64,000 nucleotides of DNA from CAWBCR01 sp963787375 (GTDB lineage Bacteria > Chloroflexota > Anaerolineae > Aggregatilineales > UBA3940): contig CAWBCR010000011.1 of the NCBI GenBank assembly GCA_963787375.1, positions 124,001 through 188,000 on the forward strand, written 5' to 3'. Below, one piece after another: positions 55,613 through 63,107 of this stretch. How positions within the stretch are numbered: position 1 is the stretch's first letter; each line of letters begins with the position of its first letter. The notes under the pieces are model-generated. The model saw only the letters and a list, made by a program, of their open reading frames with translations, did not search any database and had not been told where the DNA came from. A program made the position numbers and the translations under genes.

Positions 55613-56413
55613 ATGAAACTCGCAATCAGCGGGAAGGGCGGCGTCGGCAAGACGACCCTGTCGGCGCTGTTAGCCCAGGTTTACGCCGATGCAGGCCGTG
55701 ACGTGCTGGCCGTCGACGCCGACCCATCGCCATGCCTGGCCGGGGCGCTGGGCTTCCCGGACGACGTCCGCGCGAAGCTCCACCCCATCGCCGAGATGGA
55801 TGACCTGATCGAGGAGCGCACCGGCGCAAAGCCGGGCACTGTCGGCGGGTTCTTCACGCTCAATCCGCGCGTCGACGACATCCCGGAGCGCTTTGCCATC
55901 GCGCATCGGGGCGTCCGCCTGCTGGAGATGGGCTCGGTCGACCTGGGCGGGTCGGGCTGCATCTGCCCGGAAAGTGCCATGCTCAAGACGCTGTTCACGC
56001 ACCTGCTGTTTCGCGACGACGAGGTGCTGCTGCTCGACATGTACGCAGGCGTCGAGCACCTGGGCCGCGCGACGGTCGACTTTGTCGACGCGATGCTGAT
56101 CGTCGTCGAGCCGACGCGGCGCAGCCTGGGCACCGCTGCGCAGATCAAGAAGCTGGCGACCGACATCGGCCTGACACGGCTGGGGCTGGTGGCCAACAAA
56201 GTGCGCAACGCCGACGAAGCCGCCTTTGTCGAGGCACAAACGCCTGGCATCCCGGTGCTGGGCATGCTGCCCGCCGATCTGGGCGTTCAGGAAGCCGACC
56301 GACTGGGGATTCCGGTTTACGACCACGTGCCCGCGCTGCGCGAGGCAGCCGAACAGATCGCCGGGAAGTTCAGCGAGTTATCCGATTCCCTGTTTCAGAG
56401 GACGGCTCCATGA
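55613..56413 (+). CDS. cooC: CooC/AcsF-type nickel-inserting ATPase
   Basis: MinD-like P-loop ATPase that matures CODH or ACS by nickel insertion. 266 residues, frame intact. The deviant Walker A is SGKGGVGKTTLSALL at the N-terminus, followed by AVDADPSPCLAGALG; LLEMGSVDLGGSGCICPESA contains the C-x-C metal motif of CooC proteins, and LLLDMYAGVEHLGR is Walker B-like. The stop overlaps the next gene's ATG by 4 bases (ATGA). A second CooC lies two genes downstream. Confidence 0.93.
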   Translation: MKLAISGKGGVGKTTLSALLAQVYADAGRDVLAVDADPSPCLAGALGFPDDVRAKLHPIAEMDDLIEERTGAKPGTVGGFFTLNPRVDDIPERFAIAHRGVRLLEMGSVDLGGSGCICPESAMLKTLFTHLLFRDDEVLLLDMYAGVEHLGRATVDFVDAMLIVVEPTRRSLGTAAQIKKLATDIGLTRLGLVANKVRNADEAAFVEAQTPGIPVLGMLPADLGVQEADRLGIPVYDHVPALREAAEQIAGKFSELSDSLFQRTAP

Positions 56414-57348
56414 GCGCAACCCTTCCGCTGAGCGCTGAACACGAAAAGCGCTCGGCGGCGCTGAGTTCCGTCATCGGCGCGGTTTTTCTGACCACCTTCA
56501 AGATCATCGTCGGGCTCATGACCGGCAGCCTGGGCATTCTCTCAGAAGCTGCCCACTCCGGGCTGGACCTGGTCGCGGCGCTGGTCACTTTTTTCGCCAT
56601 CCGCATTTCCGACAAGCCGCCGGACGCGCAGCATCCGTACGGCCACGGCAAGATAGAGAATCTGTCCGCGCTGGCTGAGACGTTTCTGCTGCTGGCTACC
56701 TGTATCTGGATCATCTACGAGGCCATTCAGCGGCTGTTCTTCGAGAACGTTCACGTCGAAGTGTCAATATGGGCGTTTCTGGTTATGATTGTCTCGATTG
56801 GCATCGACTACACGCGATCGCGCGTACTGATGCGGGCCGCGCGCAAGCACAACAGCCAGGCGCTCGAAGCCGACGCGCTGCACTTCAGCACCGACATCTG
56901 GAGTTCGTCGGTCGTCATCGGGGGGTTGGTCCTGGTCAAGCTGTCCGAAGTCCTGCCGCGTGCGGGCTTCCTGGAACAGGCCGACGCCGTCGCGGCGCTC
57001 GCCGTCGCCGGGATCGTGATCGTGATCAGCCTTCAGCTCGGCAAACGGACTATTGATGGTCTGCTTGACACCGCTCCCGACGGCCTGGCGGAACAGATCG
57101 AGCGCGCCGTCGAATCAGTGCCGGACGTGGTCGATTGCCACGCGGTGCGGGTGCGGCCTTCAGGCCCCAACCTGTTTGTCGACCTGCATATCCTGGCCGA
57201 CGCCGGGTTGCCGCTCGAAAAGACACACCAGCTTACCGAAAATGCCGAGGCAGCCGTCCGCAAAGTGGCGCCGCGCGCCGAAGTCTCGGTGCACGTCGAA
57301 CCCTATCAGCCAGAAACGAAACCTTCTAAGTCAGGAGCAGCCCAATGA
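56410..57348 (+). CDS. Cation diffusion facilitator (CDF) metal transporter
   Basis: 312 residues, six helices and a C-terminal cytoplasmic domain. Metal-site residues are visible: HSGLDLVAALVTFF (His and Asp of TM2) and LHFSTDIWSS (TM5), with QHPYGHGKIENL in the loop. CDFs exchange Zn, Co, Fe, Mn or Ni for protons, normally outward. Overlaps cooC at its start and the second cooC at its end, so it is tightly coupled to nickel-enzyme maturation. It may control nickel or zinc for CODH/ACS assembly. Frame intact. Confidence 0.92.
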   Translation: MSATLPLSAEHEKRSAALSSVIGAVFLTTFKIIVGLMTGSLGILSEAAHSGLDLVAALVTFFAIRISDKPPDAQHPYGHGKIENLSALAETFLLLATCIWIIYEAIQRLFFENVHVEVSIWAFLVMIVSIGIDYTRSRVLMRAARKHNSQALEADALHFSTDIWSSSVVIGGLVLVKLSEVLPRAGFLEQADAVAALAVAGIVIVISLQLGKRTIDGLLDTAPDGLAEQIERAVESVPDVVDCHAVRVRPSGPNLFVDLHILADAGLPLEKTHQLTENAEAAVRKVAPRAEVSVHVEPYQPETKPSKSGAAQ

Positions 57349-58131
57349 CAACCACGATTGCGCTCGCCGGGAAAGGCGGCGTCGGCAAGACGACCATCGC
57401 CAGCATGGTGATCAAGTACCTGGTGCGCAGCCAGTCCGGCTCCATCCTCGGCATCGATGCCGACCCCAGCAGCAACCTGAACATGGTGCTGGGCCTCGAC
57501 CTGGATTGGACGGTTGGGGACATCCGCGAGGGGCTGCTGGAAGAAGTGAAGGAGTCGCTGCTGGTGGGTGGCGCGGCGATGGGTACGCTCAACGGTGGCA
57601 TGACCAAGCGCGACTATCTCGACTACGAGGTGCGCTCGTCGCTGTCGGAAGGTGAGCGCTTCGACCTGATCGCGATGGGCCGTCCCGAGGGCGCGGGCTG
57701 CTACTGCGCCGTCAACCACAACCTGCGCGAAGTGCTCGAACTCGATCAGCAAGAACTACCGCTACGTCGTCATCGACAACGAGGCGGGCATGGAGCACCT
57801 CAGCCGCCGTACCACACGCGACGTGGACCACCTGCTGGTCGTCACCGACCCCACCCAGCGTGGGCTGGTCGCCGCGCAGCGCATCGCCGCAATGCGCAAC
57901 GAGCTGGACATCGGCGTGCGCAACGCCTACCTGATCGTCAACCGCCTGCCAGGTGACATGCCCGCCGCGCTCAAGGAGGCCGTCGACGCGCTGGACATCC
58001 CGCTGCTGGGCACGGTGCCGGGCGACAGCCGCCTGTCGGAGTTCGAGTTCACCGGTCGCCCACTGGTCGAGTTAGGCGACGACTCGCCGGTTTACCAGGC
58101 CGTCGCGGCCATGATGCAGAGCATCCTCTAA
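57345..58131 (+). CDS. cooC: Second CooC-like nickel-inserting ATPase, one frameshift
   Basis: About 261 residues. Walker A AGKGGVGKTTIASMV, then GIDADPSSNLNMVLGL, GRPEGAGCYCAVNHNLREVL with the C-x-C motif, and VVIDNEAGMEHLSRRTTRDVDHLLVVTDPT as in the Rhodospirillum CooC group. The frame slips near 57741 at CTCGAACTCG; removing one A yields LDSISKNYRYVV. It overlaps the CDF stop by 4 bases. One CooC probably serves CODH and the other ACS, by analogy with CooC/AcsF pairs, which is inference. Confidence 0.9.
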
Positions 58132-58137
58132 ACCTGC

Positions 58138-58211
58138 GTAGGGGCGTCCACAAGGATCGCCCCTACCTCAAGATCGGATATGTAGGGCAACCCCCGTGTG
58201 GCTGCCCTTTT
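58138..58211. terminator. Two hairpins closing the Wood-Ljungdahl operon, convergent with bcp
   Basis: The first stem has arms GTAGGGGCG and CGCCCCTAC plus three inner pairs (58138-58165). The second (about 58182-58211) pairs GGGCAACC-like and GGCTGCCC sequences and ends in TTTTCTCT. Both lie between the cooC stop (58131) and the bcp stop (58233), so they terminate both strands. Confidence 0.7.
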
Positions 58212-58232
58212 CTCTGCGATCCGCAGCGCGAC

Positions 58233-58700
58233 TCAGCTCTCCAGCGCCTTCAGCGCGAAGCTCACGCTGTCATCCGGCTTGACCTTAACCCTGGCGTCAA
58301 CGATCTTGCCCTGTTCGTCGATCACGAAGTGGCTGCGGATGATGCCCATGTACGTCTTGCCGTAGTTCGTCTTCTCGCCCCACACGCCGTATTTCTCGGC
58401 GATGCTGTGATCTTCATCGACCAGCAGCGTGAAGGGCAGGTCAAACTTGGTCTTGAACTTCTGGTGGCTCTGCTGCCCATCCGGGCTGACGCCCAGCACT
58501 ACCGCATTCTCTTCTTCAATTGTCACGTAGTTGTCGCGAAAGCCGCACGCCTGGGTGGTGCAGCCCGGCGTATCATCTTTCGGGTAGAAGTACAACACCA
58601 CCCGCTTGCCGCGAAAATCGCTCAGCTTGACAGTATCGCCGCTGTCGGTCAGGGCCTTGAAATCGGGGGCTGTTTGCCCTACTTCTGGCGCGTCGCTCAT
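58233..58700 (-). CDS. bcp: Thioredoxin-dependent peroxiredoxin, Bcp/PrxQ type
   Basis: 155 residues, full length. Reduces hydrogen and alkyl peroxides. GKRVVLYFYPKDDTPGCTTQACGFRDNY carries the peroxidatic Cys and, five residues later, the resolving Cys of atypical 2-Cys PrxQ. The start follows GGAGAGAAAC. The gene stands alone. An antioxidant next to an oxygen-sensitive Ni-Fe-S pathway makes biological sense. Confidence 0.95.
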   Translation of the reverse strand: MSDAPEVGQTAPDFKALTDSGDTVKLSDFRGKRVVLYFYPKDDTPGCTTQACGFRDNYVTIEEENAVVLGVSPDGQQSHQKFKTKFDLPFTLLVDEDHSIAEKYGVWGEKTNYGKTYMGIIRSHFVIDEQGKIVDARVKVKPDDSVSFALKALES

Positions 58701-58782
58701 GTTTCTCTCCTTTGCGAGACAGGCGTTTCAATATGACACTTTTTATTGTATCTCACCGGGGTGGCTGCCATCTCCACTCGCG

Positions 58783-58837
58783 TTTACAACTCATCGTTTC
58801 TCCTGTATTATCTATTTGAGCCAACCACAGGTGGTTG
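58783..58837 (+). promoter_or_regulatory. Promoter and downstream palindrome before the small peptide gene
   Basis: TTTACA (58783-58788) and TATTAT (58806-58811) with a 17-base spacer. Transcription should start near 58818, and a perfect inverted repeat (CAACCAC, two bases, GTGGTTG; 58822-58837) lies immediately downstream, where a repressor or an mRNA stem could act. AAGGAG follows at 58851. Confidence 0.75.
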
Positions 58838-58862
58838 TAACCCTTAGCCAAAGGAGCACAGC

Positions 58863-59099
58863 ATGGCAAGTGAGCATTTGCAGCAGATCGTCGGGCGCGC
58901 CGTTCTCGACCCGAACTTCCGTGAGGAGCTGTTTACCAACCCCGATAGTGCCATCAAACCATACAATCTCAGCAAAGATGAAATCCAATTCCTCAAGAAT
59001 TTCAACCGCGTCAAGCTGGACGATCTGGCCAAGGACGTCGAAGGCGTGATCTCCAAGCTGGGGCTGGGCATCGGCGGGCTGGGTGGCTTCGGCAGCTAG
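58863..59099 (+). CDS. RiPP-precursor-like peptide (Os1348/Franean1_4349, nitrile-hydratase-leader clan)
   Basis: 78 residues. The first 55 (QQIVGRAVLDPNFREELF, then NPDSAIKPYNLSKDEIQFLK) match the leader-like pattern of NHLP-clan small proteins: G-R-x-x-x-D-P-x-F-R, then a Tyr-Leu-Ser-x-Glu-Glu-like turn. The tail GVISKLGLGIGGLGGFGS is glycine-rich with no Cys and would be the core. Many members lack obvious modification enzymes, as here. It has its own promoter and terminator and good AAGGAG, so it should be well expressed. It may instead be a small regulatory protein. Confidence 0.75.
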   Translation: MASEHLQQIVGRAVLDPNFREELFTNPDSAIKPYNLSKDEIQFLKNFNRVKLDDLAKDVEGVISKLGLGIGGLGGFGS

Positions 59100-59127
59100 T
59101 GCCAGCCCGCGCCTATATGACTCGCGC

Positions 59128-59158
59128 CAACAGCCCTGACCATCCGTCAGGGCTGTTG
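59128..59158 (+). terminator. Strong hairpin after the small peptide gene
   Basis: Perfect 12-base arms CAACAGCCCTGA/TCAGGGCTGTTG with a seven-base loop, 28 bases past the stop. It lies just before the next gene, which could be reached by read-through. Confidence 0.8.
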
Positions 59159-59160
59159 AT

Positions 59161-60069
59161 ATGCAGCCTGTGACCGGCACACTATGCCTAAGCCTGAAAC
59201 GATCCACACGTCAATCGAAGCGGCGTACGTCTGCGCTGGCGGCTGCCCGCCTGCCGGGCGGATTGTGGCCGGCAGAGAGCCGGCGCGCACAGGTGTCCGT
59301 CGAGGCGTCGTGCTGGGTGGTCGCCGCGCTGGCGCAGCGCACAGACAGCGCCCCTGCCCTGGATGCCGTGGGCGCGCTGCTGGCGCTGCAAAACGCGGAT
59401 GGCGGCTGGCCGCACCGCACCGGCTTTCCCAGCGACATCCGCACCGCCAATGCCATCATCGCGTTGAGCGCCGCCGGGCAGTCAATCCCGCCCGCCGCGC
59501 TGGACTGGCTGATCTCCACGCGCCGCACGGGCGGCGGCTGGGGCTGGAACGGCGCTTCGTGGAACTTCGCCGAGCCGACCGCACTGGCGGCGCTGGCGCT
59601 CGGCGCGGCAGGCTGCACGATGCCCACCTTCGCCGCTGAGATGGCCGTCTATTTCGCCGGCGCGCAGTGCATCAGCGGCGGCTGGAACAGTCACGCACCT
59701 GAGGCGCTGGGCGCGGCTCAGGACGCTTCACCGAGCGTCAGCGCGTGGGCGCTGCTGGCGCTGTCCGCGCTGGGTGTGGACCCCGGCACGATCTTTGTCG
59801 GCCAGGCGCTGAGGTATCTGAAACGCGAGGCTGCCGGCGTCAGCGCGCCGTACACCGCCGCGCTGGCGCTACGCGCCTGCGTGGCATGCGGCATCGCGCC
59901 CGGCTTGCAGGCTGAACTTGCCGCAGCACTGGTGAGAGGCCAATCCGGTTCTGGCCTGTGGAAAGACAGCATCTTATGGACAGCACACGCCGCAATGGCG
60001 CTGTCGGCGCACATGCGGGCAGCATCCCGTTCTCGCACTGGCGCAGCTACGACCAGCTACGCGCGCTGA
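59161..60069 (+). CDS. Prenyltransferase/squalene-oxidase-repeat (alpha-alpha toroid) protein
   Basis: About 300 residues, a single barrel of helical repeats like half a squalene-hopene cyclase. QW-type repeats include NADGGWPHRTGFPSDIRTANAI, GGGWGWNGASWNFAEPTALAAL, SGGWNS...SPSVSAWALLAL and SGLWKDSILWTAHAAMAL. The cyclase DxDD acid is not evident, so catalysis is uncertain. The N-terminus is unclear: MQPVTGT at 59161 begins just after the terminator, while MPKPETIHTSIEAA at 59184 in another frame looks more natural and would need a shift near 59235. It overlaps the start of the DUF362 gene. Confidence 0.7.
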   Translation: MQPVTGTLCLSLKRSTRQSKRRTSALAAARLPGGLWPAESRRAQVSVEASCWVVAALAQRTDSAPALDAVGALLALQNADGGWPHRTGFPSDIRTANAIIALSAAGQSIPPAALDWLISTRRTGGGWGWNGASWNFAEPTALAALALGAAGCTMPTFAAEMAVYFAGAQCISGGWNSHAPEALGAAQDASPSVSAWALLALSALGVDPGTIFVGQALRYLKREAAGVSAPYTAALALRACVACGIAPGLQAELAAALVRGQSGSGLWKDSILWTAHAAMALSAHMRAASRSRTGAATTSYAR

Positions 60070-61127
60070 GCCACGACGCGGAGCGGGTCAACGCCTACCT
60101 GCTGGGCTTCGACTTCGACCCGGCGCGCATCCCAGCGCTGCTCGACGCCACCCCGCGCGACCCGTCAGCCCGCCCGGTGTGCGTCGCCGGCTGCGATGAT
60201 TATCAGCCCGAATCGCTGCGAAGCGCGCTCGCCCGCGTGATGGGCCCACTCGACCTACCGGGGCGTTTCGGCAGCCCGCGCCGGGTGCTGATCAAGGTCG
60301 GGCTGGTGCAGGCCTGCGGCCCGGAGCGCCACGTCACGCCGACGCCCGCCTATCTGGACGCGCTGCTCACGCATTTCGAGCGGTTGTGGCCCGCTGCCGA
60401 GATGATCGTGGCGGACGGCTCCGGACACGAGCCGGACAGCGCCTACCTGCTGCACGTCACCGGCCTCGACTCGATACTGGAGGCCCACCCGCGCGCCCGC
60501 TACGTTGACCTCAACTGCGGCGACGTGGTCGTCAGGCCAGTCAAAGACGGCTGGACGTTCGACGCGCTGGCGCTGCCTGCTATCCTGGACGAGGTTGACC
60601 TGTTTGTGTCGCTGGCCAAGCTGAAGGCGCATCACTGGGGCGGTGTCACGCTCAGCATGAAGAACCTGTTCGGTGTGCTGCCCGGCTCGGTGTACGGCTA
60701 TCCGAAGAACCCGCTGCACTGGGCGGGCATCCCGCGCGCCATCGCCGACATCGTCGCCACCTGCCCGCCCGACCTGTGCCTGATCGACGGCGTGGTCGGT
60801 GTCGAGGGCAACGGCCCGCTTGACGGCACGCCGCGCCCGGCGCGGGCGCTTATCGCCGGGCTGGACCCTGTCGCGACGGATGCCGCCGGCGCGCGGCTGA
60901 TGGGCTACGCGCCCGCGCTGATCCCGCAGTTCTGGTTCGCCATCGCCGGCGGCGTCGGCACGCTGCACACCGATCTGCTGGGTGACGACCTGGCCGCGCT
61001 CGCACAGCCGTTCGCCCCGCCGCCGCCCATGCCATGGCTGCTTGACAGCGCCACGCTCCCGCGTGAGTCACAGCTTGCGCTTCTCGATCAACTACCTTTC
61101 GTCGATTCTTTCCCGGAGGGTTCGTAG
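59976..61127 (+). CDS. DUF362-domain protein
   Basis: 383 residues. The conserved DUF362 blocks are RRVLIKVGLVQ, EMIVADGSGHEPDSAYLL, LAKLKAHHWGGVTLSMKNLFGVLPG, and LIDGVVGVEGNGPLDGTPRPARALIAGLDPVATDAAGARLMGY. The ferredoxin tail often fused to DUF362 is absent. Function is unknown for the family. The start is unsure because it overlaps the upstream gene by about 90 bases; the ATG at 59976 is used, and a start nearer 60060 is possible. Likely co-transcribed with the toroid gene. Confidence 0.8.
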   Translation: MDSTRRNGAVGAHAGSIPFSHWRSYDQLRALSHDAERVNAYLLGFDFDPARIPALLDATPRDPSARPVCVAGCDDYQPESLRSALARVMGPLDLPGRFGSPRRVLIKVGLVQACGPERHVTPTPAYLDALLTHFERLWPAAEMIVADGSGHEPDSAYLLHVTGLDSILEAHPRARYVDLNCGDVVVRPVKDGWTFDALALPAILDEVDLFVSLAKLKAHHWGGVTLSMKNLFGVLPGSVYGYPKNPLHWAGIPRAIADIVATCPPDLCLIDGVVGVEGNGPLDGTPRPARALIAGLDPVATDAAGARLMGYAPALIPQFWFAIAGGVGTLHTDLLGDDLAALAQPFAPPPPMPWLLDSATLPRESQLALLDQLPFVDSFPEGS

Positions 61128-61132
61128 GGGAT

Positions 61133-61153
61133 CAAAGGGCCTGTGGCCCTTTG
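61133..61153 (+). terminator. Hairpin between DUF362 and kynureninase genes
   Basis: Nine-base arms CAAAGGGCC/GGCCCTTTG with a three-base loop, just past the stop. A second short CGGGG/CCCCG stem follows at about 61160-61175. Similar GC-rich repeats occur at 16957. Confidence 0.65.
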
Positions 61154-61203
61154 TGGGGTTCGGGGTAACGCCCCGATCATGCATTGTTTTAGAAAGGTTG
61201 CAT

Positions 61204-62403
61204 ATGACAACCAACGACCCGCTTCTGAAATGGCGCGACGAGTTTCCGATCCTCGTGGAGACGACCTACCTGGTCAGCAACTCGCTGGGGGCGATGCCCC
61301 GCGCGGCGTACGACAGCCTCAAGGATTACGCCGATACCTGGGCAGCGCGCGGCGTGCGTGCCTGGGGCGAGGGCTGGTGGGATCTCAACGTCGAGGTGGG
61401 CAACCGCATCGGCACGATCATCGGCGCGCCGCCCGATACGGTATCGGTGCACCAGAACATCTCCATCGCGCAGGGCATCCTGCTGACCTGCTTCGACTTC
61501 GACGGGCCGCGTAACCGGGTGGTGATCGAAGGCGGCATTTTCCCATCAGTGTATTACGTGCTGCGCGGGATGCTGCCCCCGCAGGCCGAGCTGGTGATGG
61601 TCGACAGCGAGGACGACGGCATCAGCGTGCCCGATGACAAGATCATCGACGCCATCGACGAGCGCACGCGGCTGGTGTGCGTCAGCCACGTGCTTTTCCG
61701 CAGCGCATACATCATCGACGTGAAGGCCATCATCGAGAAGGCGCACCGTGTCGGCGCGCAGGTCATCGTTGACGGCTACCACGCCTGCGGCATCGTCCCG
61801 TTTGACGTGCAGGCGCTCGACGCCGACTACTATCTGGGCGGCGTGCTCAAGTGGATGTGCGGCGGGCCGGGTGGCGTGTTCCTGTATGCCCGCCCCGACC
61901 ACCTCAAGACGGTGCGCCCCGGCCTCACCGGCTGGATGGCGCACAAGCATCCCTTCGCCTTCGACGTAGGTGAGATTGATTTCCGCGAGGACGCCTTCCG
62001 CCTCCTGAACGGAACGCCCGCCGTGCCATCGCTGTACGCTATCCGGCCCGGCGTCGACATCATCGCGCAGGTGGGCGTCGAAGCCATCCGTGCCAAGTCG
62101 ATGCGGCAGACGGCGCTGATCGCCAGGCTGGCCGACGCGGCAGGCTACGCGGTCAACACCGTTCGCGATCCGTCAAAGCGCGGCGGGACGGTCACCGTCA
62201 ACCCGCCGCATGCCTACGAGGTCTCGCGGGAGCTGCTGGCCCGCGATATCATCATCGACTACCGCGCCGGGGCGGGCATCCGCATCTCGCCGCACTTCTA
62301 CAACAGCGACGACGAGATACACCTTGCGATGGATGCCATCGCCGACATTCTGGCGAGTGGCGCATGGCAGCAGCATGCTGACAGCCACGCGTTTATCACC
62401 TAG
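61204..62403 (+). CDS. kynU: Kynureninase-like PLP enzyme
   Basis: Cleaves kynurenine to anthranilate and alanine. 399 residues. YLVSNSLGAMPRAAYDSLK, RAWGEGWWDL, DGYHACGIVPFDVQALDADY and the PLP lysine in GVLKWMCGGPGGVFLYARPDH match kynureninase, as does LTGWMAHKHPFAFD. The frame is open far upstream, but the ATG at 61204 follows AGAAAGG. It is followed 8 bases later by the formamidase, which acts on the preceding step, so the pair is a tryptophan-to-anthranilate fragment. A related cysteine desulfurase-like role is possible. Confidence 0.85.
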   Translation: MTTNDPLLKWRDEFPILVETTYLVSNSLGAMPRAAYDSLKDYADTWAARGVRAWGEGWWDLNVEVGNRIGTIIGAPPDTVSVHQNISIAQGILLTCFDFDGPRNRVVIEGGIFPSVYYVLRGMLPPQAELVMVDSEDDGISVPDDKIIDAIDERTRLVCVSHVLFRSAYIIDVKAIIEKAHRVGAQVIVDGYHACGIVPFDVQALDADYYLGGVLKWMCGGPGGVFLYARPDHLKTVRPGLTGWMAHKHPFAFDVGEIDFREDAFRLLNGTPAVPSLYAIRPGVDIIAQVGVEAIRAKSMRQTALIARLADAAGYAVNTVRDPSKRGGTVTVNPPHAYEVSRELLARDIIIDYRAGAGIRISPHFYNSDDEIHLAMDAIADILASGAWQQHADSHAFIT

Positions 62404-62411
62404 GGGATCGT

Positions 62412-63038
62412 ATGAGCCGCATTATTGACATCAGCCGCACCATCACGCCGCAGACCGCCGTCTGGCCGGGCGACACGCCGTTCTCATTCGAGCAACTGCT
62501 CTACCTGAACCGGGGCGACGCCGTCAACCTGACGACGCTGACGCTCAGCGCGCACACCGGCACGCACGCCGACGCGCCGTGGCACGTGCTGCCCGACGAC
62601 GTGCATCCCGCCGACCTGCCAATTGAGCACTACATCGGCCCGGCGCGGGTGGTCAGCGTGGCGCGGCAGCACGGACCCATCGTGCCCGCCGACCTGGACG
62701 GCGTGGACCTCGCCGGGGCGCAGCGCGTGCTGATCCACACCTGGGTCAGCACAGTGCCGGACAACACCTTCCCCGATGGCTTCCCGTATCCCTCGCCGGA
62801 ACTGGTCGGCTGGCTGGCCGATCAGGGTACGGTGCTGCTGGGCGTCGATGCGCCGTCAGTGGACGACTTCGGCAGCAAGGACCTGCCCGCCCATCACCGC
62901 TTGTTTGCGCGCGGTATGGTCAACCTGGAGAACCTGCAACTCGATGGCGTGCCCGACGGCGCGTATGAACTGATCGCGCTGCCGCTCAAGATCGCCGGGG
63001 TGTGCGGCAGCCCGCTGCGTGCGATCCTGCGCAGCTGA
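62412..63038 (+). CDS. kynB: Kynurenine formamidase (cyclase-family metal hydrolase)
   Basis: Hydrolyses N-formylkynurenine to kynurenine. 208 residues. The metal motif SAHTGTHADAPWHV near residue 48 and DISRTITPQTAVWPGD at the N-terminus are typical of KynB, as is LLGVDAPSVDD with DLPAHHRLF. Ribosome site AGGGG before the ATG. With kynU it forms a short operon; tryptophan dioxygenase (kynA) is not in the window. The gene ends 70 bases from the IS30 transposase. Confidence 0.9.
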   Translation: MSRIIDISRTITPQTAVWPGDTPFSFEQLLYLNRGDAVNLTTLTLSAHTGTHADAPWHVLPDDVHPADLPIEHYIGPARVVSVARQHGPIVPADLDGVDLAGAQRVLIHTWVSTVPDNTFPDGFPYPSPELVGWLADQGTVLLGVDAPSVDDFGSKDLPAHHRLFARGMVNLENLQLDGVPDGAYELIALPLKIAGVCGSPLRAILRS

Positions 63039-63107
63039 CACGCCGCGCGGATTGATTGCGCTCCCAAGTTCTATAATCGATTGCAACCCCTCCGCTAGAA
63101 TGGAGGG

